39,544 nt of DNA from Bacteroidales bacterium (GTDB lineage Bacteria > Bacteroidota > Bacteroidia > Bacteroidales > Paludibacteraceae), in the NCBI GenBank assembly GCA_012518275.1, contig JAAYSS010000067.1:1-39544 (forward strand). The letters are read 5' to 3'. The notes below the pieces were generated by a model. That model was not told the origin of the DNA. It did not search any database and worked only from the letters and a program-made list of their open reading frames with translations. Below, in pieces: positions 7,312 to 16,828 of this stretch. The position numbers and the translations under genes were made by a program. Position 1 is the first letter of the stretch, and the number at the start of each line of letters is the position of its first letter.

Positions 7312-9759
7312 ATGAAACATTTATTTTTTACATTATTTTTTTCTATCCTATTATTATCTGCCGTTCATGGACAACGCTACACTGTCAGCGGTTTCATCAC
7401 AGACGAATCAAATGGCGAAACACTAATTAGTGCATCGATTTTTGAAAACTTTTCGAACAAGGGTACAGTAACTAACAATTTCGGGTACTATTCCATCACG
7501 CTTCCGACAGGCAGTGTAAGCTTGAATTACAGTTACGTAGGATTTGCGCCAAAATTAATGGAATTAAATCTGACAAAGGACACGGTAATCAACGTGAAGT
7601 TATCGGCAAGTGGCGCACTGAAAGAAGTAACCGTTATCGGACGTAGGAATGAGCTGGGTGTGCAAGGTTCGCAGATGAGTGCCATCGAAGTACCGGTTGA
7701 GCAAATCAAAAATATCCCTACCCTTTTTGGTGAAAATGATTTAATAAAGGCATTGCAACTTCTGCCCGGCGTGCAATCCGGAACGGAAGGCTCAGCGGGT
7801 TTGTACGTGCGTGGCGGCGGACCCGACCAAAACTTGATTCTGCTGGACGGCATTCCCATGTATAATGTCAATCACATGTTCGGTTTTTTCTCGGCATTTA
7901 ATACCGATGCCGTGAAAAACGTAACGCTCTATAAAGGAAGCTTTCCGGCTCGGTTTGGCGGACGGCTCTCATCAGTGGTGGACGTGCGGATGAATGACGG
8001 CGACGACAAAAATTATCACGGAAACATAAGCATCGGACTTATTTCTTCAAAAATTAATCTCGAAGGACCAATTTGGAAAGAAAAAACCACCTTCAACATT
8101 TCTGCCCGACGTACATACATGGATATTTTAGCGCAGCCGCTAATAAAATATTACAATAAAATGGAAAATGAAGACAACGAGACCAAAGTAACCACAGGTT
8201 ACTATTTCTATGATTTGAACGCCAAACTGACGCACAAATTTTCCGACAAGGACAAACTTTTTTTCAGCGCTTACAAAGGAGATGACGCCGTGTATGCCAA
8301 GTACAGAACCAAAGAGCTTGACTTGGAAAGCTATCAAGCTTCAGAATGGATGAACATGGGCTGGGACTGGGGAAATACGCTGATGGCACTGAGATGGAAC
8401 CATCTTGTTACCAATAAGTTATTTATGAATATCACGGGTTCCCACACTCGCTATCGATCTAAAATGAAGATTGGATACGAAAGTGAATCAACAGATAAAC
8501 AAGAAGACCCGCCGACAATAACCACAGGCGAAATGAGAATGGATTATCGGTCGGGTATTGACGATTGGTCGGTACGAACTGATTTCGACTACTCGCCCAC
8601 CACGGTACACGACATAAAATTTGGTACAAACTACACCTACCACACTTTCCGTCCAGATGTTTCGTCCATCGTTGCCAAAGGAGATGAATTTGACACAGAT
8701 ACGAAAATCGACACCATCATCGGCGGAAAAAACATTTACGCCCACGAATTTATCACCTATTTAGAAGACAACATTACCATTACGGATTGGATGAAACTCA
8801 ATGCCGGACTTCATTTTTCAGTCTATCGCATTCAAGATGAAACCTATACTTCGTTGGAACCTCGGGTGGGACTTCGATTTCTTGCCAACGATAAACTCTC
8901 ATTCAAAGTCGGATATGCCCGCATGAGCCAGTACATCCACCTCCTTTCGAACAACAGCATCAGCCTGCCCACCGACCTTTGGGTGCCGGCAACTCGGCGT
9001 GTGAAACCGATGCAGTCGCACCAGTACGCTGTGGGGGCTTTTTATAATTTGAACAACATCGTTGATTTCTCGCTGGAAGGTTATTTCAAAACAATGGATA
9101 ATTTGCTTGAATACAAAGACGGCGCTTCGTTTATGGGAAGTTCCTCCGGCTGGGAAGAAAAAGTGGTTTCAGGCAAAGGATGGTCGTACGGAGTGGAGTT
9201 CTTGGCTCAGCGCTCGTTCGGGAACACCACGGGATGGCTCGGCTACACCTGGTCAAAAACGGAACGGCTTTTTGATCGTCCGGGAGAAACGCTGAATTTT
9301 GGGAAAATTTTTCCTGCAAAATACGACCGCCGACACGACGTAAGCTTTACCGTAACCCATAAGTTTTCAGAAAAAATAGACCTTTCAGGCACTTGGGTTT
9401 TTGCCACTGGCAATACGGCTACCCTCGGATTTTATGAGTATAAATCCGCAGATATTCCTGACCACAACGGTTATTTACCGCATGAGCTGACCCACATCAG
9501 CTCAAGAAATAACTACCGATTCAACAGCTATCACAGGGCAGACATCGGAGTGAATTTCCACAAAAAGAAAAAACGGGGAACCCGCACATGGAATATCAGC
9601 GTATATAATCTTTACAACCAAAAAAATCCGTTTATGATTTACCCTTCATCAGAAGGTAGTTACGATGAAAACACTGGAGAATTTAATTCCAAAAGCGTCT
9701 TGAAGCAAGTTACATTGTTCCCGATTATCCCATCAGTAAGTTATTCGTATAAATTTTGA
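7312..9759 (+). CDS. TonB-dependent receptor with carboxypeptidase-regulatory-like domain
   Basis: An 815-residue outer-membrane protein. Residues 1-20 are a signal peptide, ~22-108 a CarboxypepD_reg-like beta-sandwich (YTVSGFITDESNGETLISAS), ~125-240 the plug domain with the typical segment GLYVRGGGPDQNLILLDGIP, and the rest a 22-strand barrel ending in an aromatic residue (SYKF). There is no STN domain, so no direct link to an anti-sigma factor is expected. The DUF4249 lipoprotein gene follows after 13 bp, a pairing that recurs widely in Bacteroidota, probably forming one uptake complex powered by TonB. The substrate cannot be told from sequence; these pairs are not the SusC/SusD type. Confidence 0.92.
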   Translation: MKHLFFTLFFSILLLSAVHGQRYTVSGFITDESNGETLISASIFENFSNKGTVTNNFGYYSITLPTGSVSLNYSYVGFAPKLMELNLTKDTVINVKLSASGALKEVTVIGRRNELGVQGSQMSAIEVPVEQIKNIPTLFGENDLIKALQLLPGVQSGTEGSAGLYVRGGGPDQNLILLDGIPMYNVNHMFGFFSAFNTDAVKNVTLYKGSFPARFGGRLSSVVDVRMNDGDDKNYHGNISIGLISSKINLEGPIWKEKTTFNISARRTYMDILAQPLIKYYNKMENEDNETKVTTGYYFYDLNAKLTHKFSDKDKLFFSAYKGDDAVYAKYRTKELDLESYQASEWMNMGWDWGNTLMALRWNHLVTNKLFMNITGSHTRYRSKMKIGYESESTDKQEDPPTITTGEMRMDYRSGIDDWSVRTDFDYSPTTVHDIKFGTNYTYHTFRPDVSSIVAKGDEFDTDTKIDTIIGGKNIYAHEFITYLEDNITITDWMKLNAGLHFSVYRIQDETYTSLEPRVGLRFLANDKLSFKVGYARMSQYIHLLSNNSISLPTDLWVPATRRVKPMQSHQYAVGAFYNLNNIVDFSLEGYFKTMDNLLEYKDGASFMGSSSGWEEKVVSGKGWSYGVEFLAQRSFGNTTGWLGYTWSKTERLFDRPGETLNFGKIFPAKYDRRHDVSFTVTHKFSEKIDLSGTWVFATGNTATLGFYEYKSADIPDHNGYLPHELTHISSRNNYRFNSYHRADIGVNFHKKKKRGTRTWNISVYNLYNQKNPFMIYPSSEGSYDENTGEFNSKSVLKQVTLFPIIPSVSYSYKF

Positions 9760-9772
9760 TAAAATAAGCATC

Positions 9773-10798
9773 ATGAAAAAAATAATATATATTCTGTTGG
9801 TGGTTTTAATGACCGCAAGCTGTGAAAAAGTCATCGAATTCAAAGGTGAAAAAACCGCACCCATGCTGGTGGTAAACAGCATTATTGCTGCAGATTCCAC
9901 CATCACGATGGAAGTTACCGAATCCCGATTTTTCTTAAGTGATGACAACAGCATGAAACACATTGAAAATGCTGATATAAAGCTCATAGTAAACGGAAAA
10001 TACAAAGAAAAATTGATGAAACTTTCACCGGCAGGCACGTATGGTTCCGCTTACAAAGTTTCTGCCGGCGATGAAATAAAAATTGAAGCGAGCACTCCGG
10101 GACTGCCCGCCGTTACAGCCACCACGAAACTGCCAATTAAACCGATTGTACTGAACGTGGACACCGTTTCTACAACAATTATAAGCTATCAAATGGAAAA
10201 GTCAAGTTTAGAGCAACTTGAAGAAGATACTGTTGGAGAATATAGACTGAAAAATATAAAATTTAAAATGAAATTCAAAGACAACGGTGATGAAAAAAAC
10301 TACTACCGACTGATAGTCAAAAAAAGAACTTATTATGAAAAAATGAACCAGCTGAGCGGATTCTGGGATGATAGGGGATATCACGAAGAGCAAATAACCC
10401 ATTTTGAAGATATTGTTTTTGAAAATAGCAACCAAGTGGGAGATTGGGAAAGTATCTTTGAAGATGATGAAAAAACCTACTTCTACGACACATTTTCAGA
10501 TGATCTAATCAACGGACAAGAGTATGAATTAAAATTTTCTGACGAAATTGTACAAAATCATTTTTATTACGATAAAAACAGAAAAGCTCATAACCCTGAA
10601 AAGACCGTTTACCTTATCTATTTGCAGGAACTTTCGACTGATTATTATCTCTACATCAGGTCATCTGTATCAGCTGAGCGTGTAGCCGAAAATCCGTTCG
10701 TTGAACCAGTGCAGATACGTTCGAATGTTGAAAACGGGATAGGAATCCTTGGAAGTTATACATCCTCTGCACCTTACGTGGTGGAATTTAAGCATTAG
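9773..10798 (+). CDS. DUF4249 family lipoprotein
   Basis: A 341-residue lipoprotein: hydrophobic signal followed by lipobox LMTASC with the lipidated Cys at residue 17. The segment after it (VIEFKGEKTAPMLVVNSIIA) and the Ig-like repeats with alternating beta strands are characteristic of DUF4249. It is encoded 13 bp after the TonB-dependent receptor and almost certainly cotranscribed. By analogy with SusD-type partners it probably sits on the outer membrane and helps capture or hold the substrate for the receptor, but the family has no established ligand. A weak hairpin (CATGTTTT/AAAACATG, 10804-10826) lies just after the stop. Confidence 0.88.
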   Translation: MKKIIYILLVVLMTASCEKVIEFKGEKTAPMLVVNSIIAADSTITMEVTESRFFLSDDNSMKHIENADIKLIVNGKYKEKLMKLSPAGTYGSAYKVSAGDEIKIEASTPGLPAVTATTKLPIKPIVLNVDTVSTTIISYQMEKSSLEQLEEDTVGEYRLKNIKFKMKFKDNGDEKNYYRLIVKKRTYYEKMNQLSGFWDDRGYHEEQITHFEDIVFENSNQVGDWESIFEDDEKTYFYDTFSDDLINGQEYELKFSDEIVQNHFYYDKNRKAHNPEKTVYLIYLQELSTDYYLYIRSSVSAERVAENPFVEPVQIRSNVENGIGILGSYTSSAPYVVEFKH

Positions 10799-10879
10799 TA
10801 AGCCATGTTTTCTATATAAAAACATGCATCACCCCTTTTTATTTATAAGGGTAAAAGGTATTATTATTAGACAGAAACC

Positions 10880-12454
10880 TTAAAATTCCGAAGTAAAGTG
10901 AAAGCGAATATTCTTAAAATCCTGCTGAGCCATTTGAAGTATATAACTTGAATCAGCTAAGAAAACATCTCTTCCCTCTTTGTCTTTAGCCATGTACTGT
11001 GTCTTTCGCTCCTTGAAATTTTCAAGCTCCTGCTCATCATCACTTTCAATCCAACAAGCTTTGTAAAGAAAGATAGGCTCCCAACGACACCGAGCATTAT
11101 ATTCATGCAGCAAACGATATTGAATGACCTCAAACTGCAACTGCCCCACTGTACCAATGATTTTACGATTATTATACTGATTTATAAACAGTTGAGCAAC
11201 ACCTTCATCCATCAATTGATTAATCCCTTTTTCAAGTTGTTTGGTTTTCATCGGGTCGGCATTCTCCAAGTACATAAACATTTCCGGAGAAAAGCTTGGC
11301 AATCCCTTGAAGTGAAGCTCTTCGCCATTGGTAAGCGTATCACCAATTTTGAAATTACCGGTATCGGGCAAACCTACAATGTCACCCGCAAAAGCTTCAT
11401 CAACAGTTTCTTTCTTTTGAGCCATAAAAGCCGTTGGACTTGAAAAACGCATCATTTTTTCATGTCGAACATGCTTGTAGTACACATTACGCTCAAACTT
11501 TCCAGAGCAGATTTTCACAAAGGCAATACTGCTTCGATGATTTGGATCCATATTGGCGTGGATTTTAAAAACAAATCCGGTAAAATCTTTTTCATGTGGT
11601 TTAACCACACGCTCTATTGCTTTAACAGGGCGTGGAGCCGGCGCTACCTCGATAAAACAATCCAACAATTCCTTTACCCCGAAATTATTCAATGCACTTC
11701 CAAAAAATATCGGCGCCAACAAACCGTCAAGGTATAGTTCTTTATTAAAATCTTCGTACACGCCATTGATCAGCTCCATATCTTCTCGGAGTCTGGCAGC
11801 ATCGCGCTTACCGATTTTTTTATCCAATTCATCACTATTTACATCCACTTCTACCGACTGACTGATAGTCTGTTTGTTCGGCGTGTAAAGTTGCATGTTG
11901 TCCCTGTAAAAATTGTACACACCCTTGAATGTAGCTCCCATGCTAATGGGCCAAGTCAGCGGGCGCACACTAATACCAAGTTCGTCTTCCAATTCATCCA
12001 TCAGATCGAACGGGTCGCGCCCTTCACGGTCCAGCTTATTGATAAAAACCATGATAGGAGTATTCCGCATCCGACACACGTTCATCAGTTTACGAGTTTG
12101 TACTTCTACCCCTTTTGCTGCATCCACAACGATGATAACACTGTCAACGGCCGTAAGCGTTCGGAATGTATCTTCCGCGAAATCTTGGTGGCCGGGAGTG
12201 TCCAGAATATTAATTTTGTACCCATCGTATTCAAAACCCATCACCGAAGTAGCCACAGAGATACCGCGTTGTTTTTCAATCTCCATCCAGTCGGAAGTTG
12301 CAGTTTTTCGAATCTTATTTGATTTAACTGCGCCCGCTACATGAATCGCCCCTCCAAAGAGCAGCAGTTTCTCAGTCAACGTAGTTTTTCCGGCGTCCGG
12401 ATGACTAATAATAGCAAATGTTCGACGACGATTTATTTCTGATTGTAAAGACAT
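10880..12454 (-). CDS. prfC: Peptide chain release factor 3
   Basis: A 524-residue translational GTPase that recycles RF1/RF2 from the ribosome after peptide release. The G-domain motifs are intact: P-loop HPDAGKTT (residues 18-25), the switch I region with [21 protein letters not shown] (85-89) and NKLD (139-142). The RF3-specific C-terminal region follows (for example [11 protein letters not shown]), and the length is that of the family, distinguishing it from EF-G. It has its own promoter at 12554-12585 and a leader of about 90 nt. The gene is convergent with the DUF4249 gene. Confidence 0.97.
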   Translation of the reverse strand: MSLQSEINRRRTFAIISHPDAGKTTLTEKLLLFGGAIHVAGAVKSNKIRKTATSDWMEIEKQRGISVATSVMGFEYDGYKINILDTPGHQDFAEDTFRTLTAVDSVIIVVDAAKGVEVQTRKLMNVCRMRNTPIMVFINKLDREGRDPFDLMDELEDELGISVRPLTWPISMGATFKGVYNFYRDNMQLYTPNKQTISQSVEVDVNSDELDKKIGKRDAARLREDMELINGVYEDFNKELYLDGLLAPIFFGSALNNFGVKELLDCFIEVAPAPRPVKAIERVVKPHEKDFTGFVFKIHANMDPNHRSSIAFVKICSGKFERNVYYKHVRHEKMMRFSSPTAFMAQKKETVDEAFAGDIVGLPDTGNFKIGDTLTNGEELHFKGLPSFSPEMFMYLENADPMKTKQLEKGINQLMDEGVAQLFINQYNNRKIIGTVGQLQFEVIQYRLLHEYNARCRWEPIFLYKACWIESDDEQELENFKERKTQYMAKDKEGRDVFLADSSYILQMAQQDFKNIRFHFTSEF

Positions 12455-12553
12455 ATTTAATATTCGGATGTTTGGTTATCTGATGAGTTTGGGTTAAATT
12501 TTCACTAATTTACTAATTCACTATTGTGCAACTTAGCCCAAATAAAACGACTG

Positions 12554-12585
12554 CAAAGGTAGTTTTTTTCTAAAAAACACACAAA
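12554..12585 (-). promoter_or_regulatory. Promoter for prfC
   Basis: On the minus strand TTTG (12582-12585), a 20-bp spacer and TACCTTTG (12554-12561) match the consensus exactly. The -33 element sits directly against the terminator hairpin of the upstream gene, inside its T-rich tail. Confidence 0.72.
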
Positions 12586-12616
12586 AATAAAACCAATCCC
12601 GAAAGATTGGTTTTAT
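12573..12616 (-). terminator. Intrinsic terminator after FadL-like gene
   Basis: A perfect 12-bp stem (ATAAAACCAATC at 12587-12598 and its complement at 12605-12616) with a 6-nt loop. On the minus strand it is followed by a T-rich tail, so it ends the transcript coming from the FadL-like gene. Confidence 0.85.
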
Positions 12617-12620
12617 AGTA

Positions 12621-12697
12621 AGTAAATTAGAATTTACTGTTATCGCTCCGAGCAACGGGGGTTTATTGTTGTTTTGCACATCATCGCTCGGAGCAAC
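12621..12697. repeat. Stacked inverted repeats between FadL-like gene and its terminator
   Basis: Three further structures lie between the terminator and the stop codon of the FadL-like gene. AGTAAATT/AATTTACT (12621-12638) is an 8-bp hairpin with a 2-nt loop. ATCGCTCCGAGCAAC (12642-12656) and ATCGCTCGGAGCAAC (12683-12697) are 15-bp near-direct repeats differing at one central base; because the core is nearly self-complementary, they can also pair with each other as GCTCCGAGC/GCTCGGAGC. Confidence 0.7.
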
Positions 12698-12722
12698 TAT
12701 TTTTCTCTTTGCAAGCGTTACA

Positions 12723-14258
12723 TTATATTTTGAACCCTAAGGTCAACGCTACGTTATGAGTTTTGGTTTTGAGTTCAGCCGCTTCCAAGTCTGTTCTATT
12801 AAATTGATAAGGATAAAAATCTTCATTTTGAAGTTTTAGCCCATAAGCTAAATCAATAAACCAACTTACTGCGCGATACCCGGTACCAATGCTGAAATAA
12901 TTTACACCTTTATCAATGAAGTATTCGGTATTGGTATTAACTGTATTCAAGCGAAGCGATTTTCCTTCCGTGTAGTCTGCATTCGTTACTGGCGTCATCA
13001 TGGCATAACCGGCACGCAGAGCTACATTTTCTGTCGGTTTAAATTCTGCACCCAGTTTTATCACGTGTCCGTTGTTTAGCACATCTTTCATTCCTTCATT
13101 TTCCGGTGAAAAACTTGCTCTTTTACCATTAGTTTCACTGAAACGCATGCCTTTGTAATTGATAAAATCATATTCTGCCGAAATCAACCCTTTTCTGCCG
13201 AAAAGATATGCTGCACTCAACTGAGCTTGCATCGGAGTTTGTAGGTTAAATTCCTGACGGGCTCCTTCATCAGGTGTATAGAATTTGCCACTAACATCGT
13301 AACTTGGATTATTGTAATTAACTGATGCATAGTTTGATTCAGAAATCGTAAACATAGTTGGTGTATGGATAGCAGCTCCTAATCTTAAACTGTTTGTGGG
13401 CAAGTAAATTGCACCCAATTTCAAGTTTACTCCAATTCCATTGCGGTTCAGCGCATTATTCAACACAAAGTCTCCTACCCCAAATGTTTCTGCCATTACA
13501 GATTCCAATCGATAGGAAAGATCCGCTATATTCAAATTTGCACCTAAAAACAGGTTGTTGTTGAAATTTCCGCCCCATCCAAAAGAATACTCGCTAATGC
13601 CTCCGGATTCATATACTAAGTTATCAGACTCAGCCTTTCCATCAAGTGCTGACATCCACGAATTTTGCCCTGATGGCGATATTAAAAAACCTTCATACCC
13701 TAACACTGAAAGCCAAGGCACATCTCGATTTTCAAAAGGTTCATACTCGTCTTCCACATATTTCAAGTCAATTTCAGACAAACCATCGGTAAAGCCGGCT
13801 AAAAAGTCGGTAAAAGATGCTTTCGTTGTCCCGGTTGCTTTCATCGTACGATTAAAGTTTTTCAACCTATTGTAGCTAAAAGAGAAGTTAGATTGCAATA
13901 ATCCTTGAGTTCTCTCTTCCCAAAGCGGGATTGACATGATGTAAGCCACGTGATTTGCTTTTATTGAAATCGGGCTTGAATCTTCTGCTTTCGTATCATA
14001 CCACACAGAATTAGCTTTTTGTGTTTGCCCGTTAAGTGTCAATGACATTTCACCGGAACGAAACACACCTAACCCTGCTGGGTTATCTTTCAAGGCTGAA
14101 GCATCTCCTCCTAAGGCTCCAAAAGCACCGCCCATGCTCATGTAGCGTGCAGTTCCTAAGATATCAGACTGTCCGATTTGTACTGCGTCATATTCGGTTT
14201 GTGCGAATACGGCTGAGCCTATAATTATCGAAAATATTATAAATAATGTTCTTTTCAT
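12723..14258 (-). CDS. OmpP1/FadL-family outer-membrane protein
   Basis: A 511-residue outer-membrane barrel protein. Starting at the ATG at 14256-14258 gives a direct signal peptide (MKRTLFIIFSIIIGSAVFAQ); a longer frame from 14306 would only add 16 residues before it. The mature start holds the family segment GTARYMSMGGAFGALGGDAS followed by LKDNPAGLGVFRSGE, the NPAG motif typical of FadL-like transporters, and the protein ends in a beta strand (VALTLGFKI). Related proteins move hydrophobic compounds across the outer membrane; in Bacteroidota they are often labelled hemin receptor without proof. No promoter is visible in the 92 bp upstream, so it is probably cotranscribed with the Trp/Tyr/Gly-rich protein gene. 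Confidence 0.85.
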   Translation of the reverse strand: MKRTLFIIFSIIIGSAVFAQTEYDAVQIGQSDILGTARYMSMGGAFGALGGDASALKDNPAGLGVFRSGEMSLTLNGQTQKANSVWYDTKAEDSSPISIKANHVAYIMSIPLWEERTQGLLQSNFSFSYNRLKNFNRTMKATGTTKASFTDFLAGFTDGLSEIDLKYVEDEYEPFENRDVPWLSVLGYEGFLISPSGQNSWMSALDGKAESDNLVYESGGISEYSFGWGGNFNNNLFLGANLNIADLSYRLESVMAETFGVGDFVLNNALNRNGIGVNLKLGAIYLPTNSLRLGAAIHTPTMFTISESNYASVNYNNPSYDVSGKFYTPDEGARQEFNLQTPMQAQLSAAYLFGRKGLISAEYDFINYKGMRFSETNGKRASFSPENEGMKDVLNNGHVIKLGAEFKPTENVALRAGYAMMTPVTNADYTEGKSLRLNTVNTNTEYFIDKGVNYFSIGTGYRAVSWFIDLAYGLKLQNEDFYPYQFNRTDLEAAELKTKTHNVALTLGFKI

Positions 14259-14350
14259 TTCAGAATTTATTAAAGTTAGATTATTGTTAGAAACCTCGTT
14301 ATTCAAAAAATATTTTTCTGTCTAAACGAAGGTCTATATATTTATTCAAT

Positions 14351-15739
14351 TTATCTTCTACCTCCTGAAGAAGAGCTTCCGGATGATGACGAACGGCCAC
14401 CTCCATAAGAGCCTCCACTACTTCCACCATAAGAACCGGATGAACGGCTTGGGGAACTATAACTGCCACTTCTTCCCGAACCATAGGAGCGAGAGTTTGA
14501 CGAACGGCTCGGCGAACTGTAGCTGCCGCTACTACTTCTACTACGAGTACCATAGGAAGACGATCTTCTACTTGAAGAAGGATTGGAGTGATTAATAATT
14601 GATGACCTTCCTGAAGATCTTGTTCCAGTATTATAACTTCTATTTGAACGTACATTGTTCCAATCTTCGGCACTTCTCACAGCACCTGTACGAGTGCGAG
14701 TATCAATTCCGGTAGATGAACGAGACGATACACCTCTTGCAACTCCACTACGAGTACCTTGTATGGTCCTGTCATTTCGAGATGTTGCCACACGTGTGTA
14801 ATCCCGAGTTGTATTAGTGCGTCCTTGGGTTGACATCACAGATGAGCGACGAGAGTTATCACTTCTTAAACCGGTGGCAGAATATCTGCTCGAACTCAAC
14901 GCACGTCTGTTAGCTTGGTCAAAGTTACTATTGTAATTATAGTATCCATAGCCGTAGTATCCACCATAATATGGGTATCCGTAATAACCTCCGTAGTATG
15001 GATATCCCCAACCGTAGTACGGGTATCCCCAGCCGTAATAACTGGAATACCAAGGGCTGTACCAAGGATTATACCAACCGCCGTACCAACCATAATAACC
15101 ACCGTACCATGGGCTATACCAAGGATCGTACCAACCACCCCAGCCATAATAACTTCCCCAGTACGGATAACCCCAATTGTATCTCCAAGCCCAGCTGCTA
15201 TAGCTAAACGGAGAATACATGTAGTTCCAGTAGTAAGGATTATTCCACGTAGGAGTGATAGTAGCATACATTCCGTCCATATACACGTTCCAGTAATTAT
15301 TATCAAGGAAGTAGATATCATCATAACCCGGATCAGCTATAGTGATGGTATAGCGTGGATTGTGGAATCTTCGGATACGCTCAGCATATTCATAATCAGA
15401 TTTTGAACCTTTAAATCCGTTCAAGTAGTGCCCTTCTTCTTTAACAACCGAATCCGCATAAACTTCATTATCTACTATGTAGACAGTATCTGAAACAGCG
15501 GTAGTTTTATTACCATATTGGTCAATAAAAACTATCTCTTTGGCACCATTTCGATAAATGGCTGACGGTTGCGACTCCTTCCGTTCTTTAGCTTTAGCTT
15601 TTTTGGCTGCTTTCATCTCATTCACCATTTGAGCATCGTTAGGAGTTACATATATGTCGTCAATGATTTTGCCTGATTGTGCAAAGCCCAACGACAAACC
15701 AAAGAGAGTTAAGCAAATAATTATTAAATAGCGTTTCAT
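14351..15739 (-). CDS. Secreted Trp/Tyr/Gly-rich and Ser/Arg-rich low-complexity protein
   Basis: A 462-residue protein of unknown function with a signal peptide (MKRYLIIICLTLFGLSLGFA). Residues ~21-160 are of ordinary composition. Residues ~165-275 (genomic ~14915-15247) are dominated by Tyr, Trp, Gly and Pro, with repeated units such as GWYDPWYSPWYGGYYG and later GWGYPYYG, GGYYGYPYYG. Residues ~280-462 are Ser/Arg/Gly-rich with repeated SGSYSSPSRSS. The protein has almost no long hydrophobic stretch after the signal. The combination of aromatic and Arg-rich blocks resembles adhesive or self-associating proteins; this is inference. The FadL-like gene follows after 92 bp in the same direction. 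Confidence 0.75.
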   Translation of the reverse strand: MKRYLIIICLTLFGLSLGFAQSGKIIDDIYVTPNDAQMVNEMKAAKKAKAKERKESQPSAIYRNGAKEIVFIDQYGNKTTAVSDTVYIVDNEVYADSVVKEEGHYLNGFKGSKSDYEYAERIRRFHNPRYTITIADPGYDDIYFLDNNYWNVYMDGMYATITPTWNNPYYWNYMYSPFSYSSWAWRYNWGYPYWGSYYGWGGWYDPWYSPWYGGYYGWYGGWYNPWYSPWYSSYYGWGYPYYGWGYPYYGGYYGYPYYGGYYGYGYYNYNSNFDQANRRALSSSRYSATGLRSDNSRRSSVMSTQGRTNTTRDYTRVATSRNDRTIQGTRSGVARGVSSRSSTGIDTRTRTGAVRSAEDWNNVRSNRSYNTGTRSSGRSSIINHSNPSSSRRSSSYGTRSRSSSGSYSSPSRSSNSRSYGSGRSGSYSSPSRSSGSYGGSSGGSYGGGRSSSSGSSSSGGRR

Positions 15740-15848
15740 TTTAATTAAAAATTTATTAAGGTTATATACGTTATTGTTAATAATATATCAACAAGCGTGC
15801 CACTATGTGTTAAAAGTTAGCTTACAAATATTCCAGTTATTTTCATGA

Positions 15849-15856
15849 CAAAAATA
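15849..15856 (-). promoter_or_regulatory. -7 element for Trp/Tyr/Gly-rich protein gene
   Basis: On the minus strand this reads TATTTTTG, an exact TAnnTTTG, about 110 bp before the start codon. No clear -33 element is seen. It lies 35 bp from the opposing prmA -7 element. Confidence 0.4.
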
Positions 15857-15890
15857 CTCTTTCCGAAGAGATATTACTATTAAATTTTAT

Positions 15891-15898
15891 TATTTTTG
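15891..15898 (+). promoter_or_regulatory. -7 element for prmA
   Basis: TATTTTTG matches the consensus and is followed by CA, as at many Bacteroidota promoters. It lies 58 bp before the prmA ATG. The -33 region is poor. Confidence 0.5.
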
Positions 15899-15956
15899 CA
15901 CTTAAAGTTCAATTCTTAAATTTAAACTTAAAATTTCTTTTTCATAAACCACACTT

Positions 15957-16796
15957 ATGAGATATTCTGTTGTCCACCTGTTTTTTTCTGATCCTGAAAA
16001 TTTTATTACAGATGTCCTTGCTTCGCAATTAGGGGAGATAGGGTTTGAGAGTTTTATGACAACCAAAGAAGGGCTTGATGCTTTTATTCAAGATAGCAAC
16101 CTAGACGAAGAAGCAATAAATCAAGTTATTGAAGATTTTCACTTCGATACATCCATTACGTTTACTGTGAAAAATATTGAAAGTAAAAACTGGAACGAAG
16201 AGTGGGAAAAATACTTTTTTGAACCGATTGTTATTGATAATAAATGTGTAATACACAGTTCGTTTCACAAGGATTTCCCTAATTTGAAATACGACGTTAT
16301 TATCGATCCGAAAATGGCTTTCGGAACCGGTCATCATGAAACGACCTCATTGATGGTCTCTGAAATTTTGAAAAATGATTTTTCAGAAAAAATAGTACTG
16401 GACATGGGATGCGGAACTTCTATTCTAGCTATCTTGGCTTCTATGCGTGGCGCTGAAAAAGTCACAGCAATGGATATTGACGATTGGTGCGTGGAGAATT
16501 CATTGGACAATCTAAAACTAAACAACATTAATAATGTCGAAGTTTTTCTTGGCGATGCATCCCTACTCCACGGTAAAGTTTTTGATGTAATTTTAGCCAA
16601 TATCAATCGAAATATCCTTATAAACGATATGGCTATTTACGCAAACTGTCTGCCCAAGAACGGACAGCTTTTTATGAGCGGATTTTACACAAAAGACATC
16701 CCGACAATCGAAAAAGAAGCCGAAAAGCATGGTTTAGCACTTCAATATTCAAAGGAAAAAAATAACTGGGCGGTAGTGAAGATGGCGAAGAATTAG
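15957..16796 (+). CDS. prmA: Ribosomal protein L11 methyltransferase
   Basis: A 279-residue S-adenosylmethionine-dependent enzyme that methylates ribosomal protein uL11. The N-terminal ~90 residues are the substrate-recognition domain. The catalytic domain has the PrmA hallmark AFGTGHHETT (residues 121-130), the SAM-binding loop DMGCGT (149-154), the acidic AMDIDD after the second strand, and ANINRN (214-219). The length is slightly shorter than the E. coli enzyme, as is common in this phylum. Its 3' end faces the sensor kinase gene, with only 32 bp between the two stop codons. Confidence 0.93.
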   Translation: MRYSVVHLFFSDPENFITDVLASQLGEIGFESFMTTKEGLDAFIQDSNLDEEAINQVIEDFHFDTSITFTVKNIESKNWNEEWEKYFFEPIVIDNKCVIHSSFHKDFPNLKYDVIIDPKMAFGTGHHETTSLMVSEILKNDFSEKIVLDMGCGTSILAILASMRGAEKVTAMDIDDWCVENSLDNLKLNNINNVEVFLGDASLLHGKVFDVILANINRNILINDMAIYANCLPKNGQLFMSGFYTKDIPTIEKEAEKHGLALQYSKEKNNWAVVKMAKN

Positions 16797-16828
16797 TTTT
16801 TTAGAATAGGTACTACACCTCCCCTGTT

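Noticed and set aside
10804..10856. Hairpins between the DUF4249 gene and prfC as terminators
   Set aside because: CATGTTTT/AAAACATG has no T tract after it and the second stem has only five pairs; neither is convincing.
11891..12344. Two plus-strand open frames of 143 codons inside prfC
   Set aside because: prfC is intact and highly conserved on the other strand; these are shadow frames.
14259..14306. Upstream start for the FadL-like gene
   Set aside because: It only adds 16 polar residues before the signal peptide.
14915..15406. 163-codon plus-strand frame and other overlapping frames opposite the Trp/Tyr/Gly-rich gene
   Set aside because: They arise from repetitive coding sequence on the minus strand; composition is artefactual (Ile/Val/Thr repeats) and no start signals are seen.
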